Assembly (NCBI RefSeq): GCF_902459465.1
Contig: NC_047082.1
Span: 7,667,407-7,731,406, forward strand
Source: Asterias rubens
Taxonomy: Eukaryota; Echinodermata; Asteroidea; Forcipulatida; Asteriidae
DNA length: 64,000 bases
Reading direction: 5' to 3'
The position numbers and the translations under genes were made by a program. The notes under the pieces were generated by a model that saw only the letters and a list, made by a program, of their open reading frames with translations, was not told the origin of the DNA and did not search any database. Positions 58,101 through 64,000 of this stretch are shown one piece after another. Position 1 is the stretch's first letter. Each line of letters starts with the position of its first letter.

Positions 58101-61100
58101 GTCTTTTTTTTTTTTTTTCTTTCTTTTTTTTTTTTTCTAATTGTTGATAAAAAGACTCTGGTTTTAAAATTTCTATGCATTGGTTTTATTCACAGCTTCT
58201 GATGAGGAATTATTTGAGTTCAATCCGGAGGAGTACATTCGAAGAGACATCGAAGGATCAGGTAAAACAAGTGATGAGCTGAAACTTTACTTTTTATATT
58301 TCCTTGTCATTTATCTGGCTGCATGGTTTCTTGAAATACCTTTGAATATAATATCTTAGGATCATGTCGCACGAGGCAGTTTACAGGCAACCATTTCCAG
58401 ACAATCTCAAAGAAACAAAACCATTCAGATTACTTGTGTGCTTCCTTAGTGGTCCAGTAGCATGCACTGCAGTTGGTTCCCTGTAAAAGACCCTGCATTG
58501 AGAGCCAACATTGAAAGGGGGCATGGTGGCTAAGATTGTAGAGAAGCAATGAGCAGAATTTCTGTCAATTTGAAGACAATAACAAGCGCCTGTCTTATTA
58601 TTATAAAAATTAACAGATTGCAAAGGGATTATTTTTGACAATGATAACAATTTGTTGTGTTGTTAATTTTCTTGTTTTTTCAGATATTGACACAAGGAGG
58701 CGGGCAGCATGTGATTTAGTCAGGTCTCTTTGTAAATTCTTTGAGGCACCTGTGACTCAAATTTTCTCTAATTATGTAACGGCCATGCTTCAGGTAAAGT
58801 ATTTTACTCGTCCAAATTTAAAATATTAGAAATTTCATCTATTTAAGTTTTTAGGATTTTGTTCTGTATTTTTGTATAGACCTATTGTTGTTTGTGGCGT
58901 GGCATGGCCGAGTGGTCTGAGATACTGGATTTAAGCTCTGATGTTTCTGATCAAAGTTTTGATCAGTGTGCTCTGCCGGCGGTCTTTCTCCAGAAGTCAG
59001 AGCACACTGAATTAAAACGTCGAGCAGTAACCTGCTCATCTCAGAGCCAGCACTACTCACTACAGAGATTTTTACATGGTTACACCGCAAACCTTACTTA
59101 CTTAGTAGTTTTCCACCATGAATAGTTTTAAGTCTTTTGTCGTCTAATAGTTTTATCTTTAAATGTTCTTGACAGTTGTATGCTTCAAACCCTGTCAATA
59201 ACTGGAAGAGCAAAGACGCAGCCATCTATCTGGTCACATCCCTGGCATCCAAGTCAAAGACTCAAAAGGTACTTATAAATTATTACTTGTTGCTTAATTT
59301 TGCTTAGCAAAAAAAATGTCAAGCAAGATACCATGCTTAAGCAGCTCTATGAATTTGGGTTCAGATTACATTGTTTTTCCCATTGGGGTTTTCTCCCCAC
59401 ATCTAAAACTTATCATTTCTTCTCGTTTCCTAATCATCTTGTAGGCCTAATAGACCGATCCAGCCCACGACGCACGTGTGAGCAAGAACTAGTGGGGCTC
59501 TCCAATGCCTTTCTGCACAACTCTGCCGCGCGCCCCAAGCATTCGCACACGCGTGTCGGACCTTAGTGTCGGACCTTCGTTGCGTTGTGATTGGTCAATA
59601 CGCAATGGGGCGGAGCTTAATGGAGCGGTCTATTGGCTCTGTTGGATGCATAATAAATAATCATCTTCCCATCCTCCCTACAGCATGGCACGACAGAAGT
59701 CAGGGAACTAGTCAATATCATTGACTTCTTCAATGCGCACATCGCTGCAGATCTTAAATCAGATAAAGGTAAGATAGCTAGGAATTCTCTCAAAAGATGA
59801 AGGCTTTCATTGTATCTTTCTCGATAAATGTGACTATAAATCAGCATTACGTTTACAAAAATTACCTTACCTTTAACGTTTAAAGGTAGGGTAATTATTG
59901 TAAAAAAAATGAAGCCTATACCATATGTAGGTCAGCCCTTGTATTGCTTGTAGTGGATAAGTGAATCAGACTTAAGCTCTTGTGTTTCTGATCAGAGCAG
60001 AGTGTGGGTTCAAGTCCCGGTCGTGACACTTGTGTCCTTAAGCGAGACACTTAACCATTGCTGCTGTGTCCTTCAGATGGGACGTAAAGCTGTAGGTCCT
60101 GTGTGTTGTGTAATGCACATTAAAGAATCCAGTGCACTTCTCATTAAGAGAAGATGTTCGCCCCACTGTTCCTGGTCTGATCGTCGGTAGATTACGTCTC
60201 ATCACCTTGTAAAACAATAACATGGTGCTATAAAGGAATATATCTCATACTTCAAAACAAAGCTCAACATAACTTGCAGGTTTTTTCCCTCTTTGTTTTT
60301 TTATTTTATTTTTTTGAGGATCAAATATAATGCCTGTTTCACAATTTTCATGATTTCTGTTATCCTTACATTTTTCTTGTCTTGATTTGACTCCATTCAG
60401 TGGATGAGTTTCCAGTCCTTAAGGCTGATGCCATTAAGTACGTGATGGCATTCCGTCAGATCATCCCAGCCGAGGTCTTGGCTGCCGCTATACCATGCCT
60501 CATCAACCTCTTGAAGGGAGAGAGTACAGTAGTTCATACATATGCAGCTCATGCCTTAGAGAGACTCTTCACTGTCAAGTTGGCCAACGGACAACCAGCG
60601 TAAGTTTACTTAACCCTCTTACTGTTTGACCATTCCTTGAGAGACCTTTCACTGTCAAGTTAGCCAACGGACAACCAGCGTAAGTTTACTTAACCCTCCT
60701 ACTATTTGACCATTCATGTTAAGTTGGCCCTATACAACCGTCATAAGTTTCCTGAATATCTCCCTAAATGTTGTACATAATCTCCCTGGTTGCAGAATGC
60801 AAATGTTGGTTTATAATTTGAGTCTTAGAAAGTCAAACTTCAAGTGCCCTTGTGGTCTGTACAGAGTGCCCCATCGAGTAGATTCATCTGAAGACGATCA
60901 GAGTATACAATAGAAAATGTTGAGACCACACCGGCTTATTTCAGAGTAGCAGAGTATACTGGTGAAAACGTTGAGACCACACCGGCTCAGACCCAACATT
61001 AACACAAGAGATTTAATACATGGTTGTACCCACAAGTTTACTATTTATTTATTTATTTGTAGTTCTCAGTTTCATCTGACATGATTTCTTGTTTTACTTT

Positions 61101-63041
61101 TACAGTATACCGGTAGAGAGTGTGAAGCCACACATTGAACCACTTCTAGTTAACCTCTTTGCCGCTATTGAACTATCTGGATCAGAAGAGAATGAGTACG
61201 TTATGAAAGGTGAGTACTTTAAGAGTTTTTGTTTTATCATAAAGGCACTGGACACGTTTGGTAATATATATATTAGAATTAAAAACTTACTTGGTAATGA
61301 GCGATGGAGAGCTGTTGCTAGTATAAAACATTGTGAGAAACGGCTTCCTCTGAAGTAATGTAGATTTTGAGAAAGAAGAAATTACCCACTCAAATATTTG
61401 AACCTGAGAACTGAAGCCTTTCTTAGGCATTTGAAGGCACACACATTTGTGCAACAAAGTTTTTTATTATTTTTTTTATTTTTCTTGTAACTTCAATGAC
61501 CAATTGAGTCCAAATTTTTAAAGATTTGTTATTATATGCATAGGTTGGGATACACCAAGTGAGAAGACTGGTCTTTGACAACTACCAAAGTGTCCAGTGC
61601 CATAATTTGTTAAGAGTGATTACCAAATGTATACCTTCCCTTTATCTATGTCTCTCTTATCTATAGTTGCGAAAGTCATATCCTTTTGGCCTCCCCTAAC
61701 TATAGTTTAGAAAGTTGTATCATAGATTGGTCTGTCAGAACTATAGTTAGAACGATTGAAACAATTCCTTAGTTTGATAAATCTTGCGTCTTTCTTCCAG
61801 CCATCATGAGATCGTTGGTTTTGATGAAAGCAGAAGTTGGTCCTTACCTTCAAGTCATTGTCGGAAAGTTGACGGAGAAACTACTACTAGTTAGCAAGGT
61901 AAAACGCTTAAAGACATTAATGAAGTTTTGTTTTAGTTTTCTGGTTTTCTGTTTTGTTTTGGGTTGTTGTTTTGGTTTTTGTGTTGGGGGGGTGGGGTCA
62001 AAGTGATATAAGAGAACAAACATCAATCAGACATTGTTTATGTTCATCATTTTCAAAGTAATTCTTTGCAGATGTGATTTGCTTCCTATTAAAATCTTAT
62101 TTCAGATGTTTAGCCCTCAGAAAATTCCACAAAACTGTTCATAATTAGTTTTATTTAATAAATTTAATAACTTTTATTTATTGATTTCAGAATCCAAGCA
62201 AGCCTCATTTCAACCATTATTTATTTGAGGCGTTGAGTCTGTCAGTCAGAGCTGGTTGCCAAGCTGATGCAGCGAATGTCTCAATCTTTGAGATGGCATT
62301 GTTTCCACCGTTTCAAGATATCCTCTCGGCGGACATTGCAGGTAAGGTCGTAAAAAATAAAGACTCTAAAATAGTCTCTCTACTGGAGAAAGTAACTTTC
62401 ATGTTCATGAAATAATGATAAAATGACAATACATGAAATCATTTGACATTGTTTTCTTGAAGATGTGCACATTTCTTGAAGAAACCAAGTCATCCAGTCT
62501 TCATGCATCAAGAGATCTCTCCTTGACTCAACCCATACAACTCAAAGTTTTTAAATCTTTTTGGGGTTGAATAAAAAACAATTGACGAGAGTGGGACTCG
62601 AACCAACGACCTCTGGATTAACGTGCCGGCGATCTACCAACTGAGCTATCTAGCCTTATGTTGGCGTTCTCCCTAATTTGTCAACATCTTTGTTTGGGGA
62701 TGCCAGTCAGAAGCCATACAACGTTTTATATCTTTGTAATATCTTTGTCCCTTGCCTAGTTCCATCTGTATTTGCAAGAATACTTCACATAAGGACAATG
62801 TTTAGTTCATATATGTTTCTATTTTATCTTCTACTATGTAGAGTTCATCCCGTACGTGTTTCAGATCATGTCCTTGATGCTTGAGATGCACTCTGACTGC
62901 CCAGAGTCTTACATGGCTCTGTTTCCTCATCTTCTCATGCCTGTACTATGGGAGAAACTCGGCAATGTACCACCACTAGTCAGACTTATCCAAGCCTACA
63001 TCGAGAAAGGAGCAGCGGCCATCATCAAACAGGGAAAAGTG
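52177..63041 (+). CDS. CSE1L: CSE1L / CAS (exportin-2), importin-alpha re-exporter, 5' part
   Basis: Exportin-2 is the importin-beta family HEAT-repeat carrier that returns importin-alpha to the cytoplasm with RanGTP. Eighteen coding exons are present: 52177-52261, 53476-53621, 53931-54032, 54480-54625, 54935-55025, 55594-55713, 56356-56448, 57034-57201, 57791-57920, 58196-58261, 58684-58793, 59176-59268, 59684-59768, 60401-60599, 61106-61209, 61801-61898, 62191-62341 and 62842-63041. Together they give 2187 nt, 729 codons in one frame, with GT-AG at every junction. The human protein is 971 aa, so about a quarter lies beyond the window. Conserved stretches include [106 protein letters not shown] and [10 protein letters not shown]. 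The importin-beta N-terminal domain falls in exons 1-3; the CAS C-terminal domain starts around exon 14. Confidence 0.96.
54125..54400 (+). mobile_element. tRNA-headed SINE in CSE1L intron 3 (copy A)
   Basis: The head has cagtggttactcttggactt and ggttgtgggttcgaatct (B box). The body has agagattggctgttgccagc, ttggtgtttatatccccttg and gccgggttccc. It is a sister copy of the element at 55125-55395 in intron 5 and in the same orientation. Confidence 0.75.
55125..55395 (+). mobile_element. tRNA-headed SINE in CSE1L intron 5 (copy B)
   Basis: It has the same body as the 54125-54400 copy (gagagattggccattgtcag, tatccccttgtcggagttag) and the same B-box head (ggttgtgggtttgaatct). It ends in a simple (aaac)n tail, which marks the 3' end typical of LINE-mobilised SINEs. 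Confidence 0.78.
56680..56945 (-). pseudogene. LINE reverse-transcriptase C-terminal remnant
   Basis: On the minus strand one frame reads [20 protein letters not shown]. After a frameshift a second frame reads [19 protein letters not shown] and then [12 protein letters not shown]. The order (LxWFGHxxRM, then GxPRTTWxxxxxxDL, then a W-containing helix) is the usual end of the open frame in many non-LTR retrotransposons (family knowledge). The frameshift, truncation and position inside CSE1L intron 7 show a dead fragment. Confidence 0.7.
57330..57560. repeat. Interspersed repeat fragment in CSE1L intron 8
   Basis: The stretch with ccctggtcattgggccaata, acctttctcagctccctgag and tatcaacctctaccctcaaa has the look of a dispersed repeat I recall from echinoderm genomes. 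It carries no open frame or clear ends. Confidence 0.45.
58895..59060 (+). mobile_element. tRNA-headed SINE fragment in CSE1L intron 11
   Basis: It begins with ggcatggccgagtggtctga, a Leu/Ser-tRNA-like A-box region, followed by ggatttaagctctgatgttt and ctgatcaaag. The same middle (taagctcttgtgtttctgat) recurs in the fuller copy at 59925-60240. The B box here is degraded. Confidence 0.6.
59449..59634. mobile_element. Short MITE with aatagacc / ggtctatt ends (copy 2)
   Basis: It starts aatagaccgatccagccc and ends tggagcggtctatt, 186 bp. It contains cgacgcacgtgtgagcaaga and ggtcggacctt-type words that are the complement of those in the NUP153 copy at 36236-36427. It lies in CSE1L intron 12, about 50 bases before exon 13. 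Confidence 0.72.
59925..60240 (+). mobile_element. tRNA-headed SINE in CSE1L intron 13
   Basis: The B box gtgggttcaagtcccggtcg is followed by the body gacacttaaccattgctgct, gggacgtaaagctgtaggtc and catggtgctataaaggaata. It shares its head with the fragment at 58895-59060. Confidence 0.7.
60550..60711 (+). repeat. 80-bp tandem duplication across a CSE1L exon-intron boundary
   Basis: The end of exon 14 with its splice donor and about 30 bases of intron (copy 1, about 60550-60630) is repeated directly as copy 2 (about 60631-60711). The shared string includes ttcactgtcaagtt and gccaacggacaaccagcgta. Both copies keep CCAGC-gtaagt. Copy 2 is intronic, differs by a handful of substitutions and offers a second, identical donor at 60680. 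Confidence 0.9.
61244..61601. mobile_element. Complete MITE with ggcactggac / gtccagtgcc ends
   Basis: The 358-bp element begins ggcactggacacgtttggta and ends ctaccaaagtgtccagtgcc, an inverted pair of about 20 bp. The interior has tggtaatgagcgatggagag, cattgtgagaaacggcttcc and gggatacaccaagtgagaag. It lies in CSE1L intron 15, starting 35 bases after the donor. Fragments of the family are in NUP153 introns (42975-43098, and diverged pieces near 36885-37010, 39960-40140 and 41830-41960). Confidence 0.8.
62570..62700 (-). mobile_element. tRNA-headed SINE (minus) in CSE1L intron 17
   Basis: On the minus strand it reads tagatagctcagttggtaga (A box) and gttggttcgagtcccactct (B box), with almost full tRNA spacing. 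The same head occurs in NUP153 near 45550-45630. The loss of acceptor-stem pairing and the repeat-like flanks (gttggcgttctccctaa) favour a SINE over a tRNA gene. Confidence 0.65.
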
Positions 63042-63086
63042 GTGAGTCAAATGCTTTAAGTTTCCTCTACAGATTTCTCATCATCA

Positions 63087-63280
63087 GGGCCCATTTCATA
63101 TAGCCTGCAGGCACAAAAACTTGCTAAGCACGTAAAAATATTGCTTAGCAGAATACGGTTACCAGCCAAAATTCCATGAAGTTTACATTGATATGACTGG
63201 TACCCTACTAATTTTTATGTAGATTTGCTCAGCAGTATTTTCTGCTAAATGCTTTATAAAATTAGGCCAAGGGCCCTGTT
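63087..63280. mobile_element. Foldback MITE, gggcccaatttcat family
   Basis: It starts agggcccatttcatatagcc. The interior has aaaacttgctaagcacgtaa, ccagccaaaattccatgaag and ttgctcagcagtattttctg. It ends in gctttataaaattaggccaa. It is the same family as the copies in the 3' flank and introns of NUP153. Confidence 0.68.
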
Positions 63281-63785
63281 TCATTAAACTGTTAAGCAGA
63301 AAATACCTCTTGACAAATTTCGTAGCTAGGAAAAAAAGGGTAGCGGGCACCAGTCAAAACAAAGTATTCGTAAGGTAGTTTTTGCTGGTAACCTGTTTCA
63401 GTTCAGCAATACTTTGGAGGAAGTTTAGGCTCTGTGGCTCTTTTGTAAACATGTGACGCCACAGAATACATGGTCTATATGATGTTGAATTAAAGACGTC
63501 CTTTTATTTGTATAATTGTATTCTGTTAACATTTGTGTATGTTGTTGACTTGTTCTTGATGCTTTGTAACTTTTGCTGTTTATACTTTGTCCGTCATTCT
63601 AACTATTTGATGTACTTTGAATTCATAGATATGTGTGCATTTAAATTCTTCTCTTATACAACTTAAAATTCCTTTTTTTATGTTATATGGATTTATGATA
63701 TTATTTATGAAATGTCCGTTTGTGTAAAGTCTGTCTGTGTGAGTTACTTGGTGATTGAGATTGTTCATTCCCAGTGTTGCCAAAT

Positions 63786-63810
63786 AATAATAATAATAAT
63801 AATAATAATT
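63786..63810. repeat. (AAT)n microsatellite
   Basis: A pure run of eight to nine aat triplets is followed by an interrupted taataat stretch. It is intronic and of no evident function. Confidence 0.85.
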
Positions 63811-64000
63811 ATAATAAGACTTGAAATGCGCACGTATCCATCCTGCTGGGTGTTCAAGGCGCATAATGCCGATGAAACTATTCATTGTAGTTTTTATTAT
63901 TATTTGGTAATGATTTTGATTATTTAGTATTTTTACCACTGTTGGGTCTTGTTGTTTTTCGACTCAAAGTCTTTGAAATCGTCTTCTTACTGAAATCAAA

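Larger units (their letters stand above)
63042..64000. other. CSE1L intron 18, cut by window end
   Basis: The downstream exons of CSE1L must lie beyond 64000. This stretch holds two neighbouring foldback repeats of the gggcccaatttcat family (63087-63280 and a partial at about 63281-63420) and an (aat)n microsatellite at about 63786-63810. I find no exon here. Confidence 0.7.

Noticed and set aside
62585..62655. A functional minus-strand tRNA gene
   Set aside because: The D-arm and T-arm words look good, but the same head is found in a clearly degraded repeat near 45550-45630, so a SINE explains both. A tRNAscan run with a high score would change this.
1..64000. CRISPR arrays, operons, phage or bacterial defence systems
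   Set aside because: The window is intron-rich animal DNA. The regular repeats seen here are minisatellites or mobile elements without spacers or associated genes.

Overview
This is 64 kb of animal nuclear DNA: AT-rich, with genes cut by long GT-AG introns and many interspersed repeats. Several repeat families look like those I recall from sea-star (asteroid echinoderm) genomes: a foldback element centred on a gactcccat palindrome, a foldback ending in gggcccaatttcat, and tRNA-headed SINEs. The two large right-hand proteins are clearly metazoan. I infer an echinoderm, most likely a sea star; a repeat-library search would settle this.

Layout. (1) Positions 1-3630 are largely gene-free, with a weak coding-like tail on the plus strand (362-786). 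(2) Positions 3631-29554, minus strand: a multi-exon gene for a basic Ser/Thr/Arg-rich protein I cannot assign to a family. Eight exons join in frame, with four successive phase-2 introns, to about 553 aa. Its largest intron contains a second, complete three-exon minus-strand gene (14625-16686) for a Myb/SANT-like DNA-binding protein of 393 aa. The last intron of the outer gene holds a 160-bp tandem array. (3) Positions 29555-34260: 4.7 kb of AT-rich 3' flank and intergenic DNA. (4) Positions 34261-51315, minus strand: a complete NUP153 nucleoporin gene, 17 coding exons summing to 4905 nt (1634 aa), with an N-terminal amphipathic helix, five RanBP2-type zinc fingers, a large FG domain and the conserved basic C-terminus. 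(5) Positions 51316-52176: an 861-bp head-to-head promoter region with YY1-like, CCAAT and E-box motifs. (6) Positions 52177-63041 and beyond, plus strand: CSE1L (CAS, exportin-2), the first 18 coding exons (729 codons), cut off by the window end.

NUP153 is a nuclear-basket nucleoporin and CSE1L recycles importin-alpha through the pore, so the shared promoter joins two nuclear transport genes. The introns carry SINEs, foldback MITEs, a hAT-type element with an intact 8-bp target duplication, a LINE reverse-transcriptase remnant and a broken transposon-like coding fragment. No bacterial-style operon, CRISPR array or clearly new molecular system is visible. The most unusual items are the transport-gene pair, the orphan gene with its nested gene, a tandem duplication spanning a CSE1L splice donor, and a miRNA-like hairpin.
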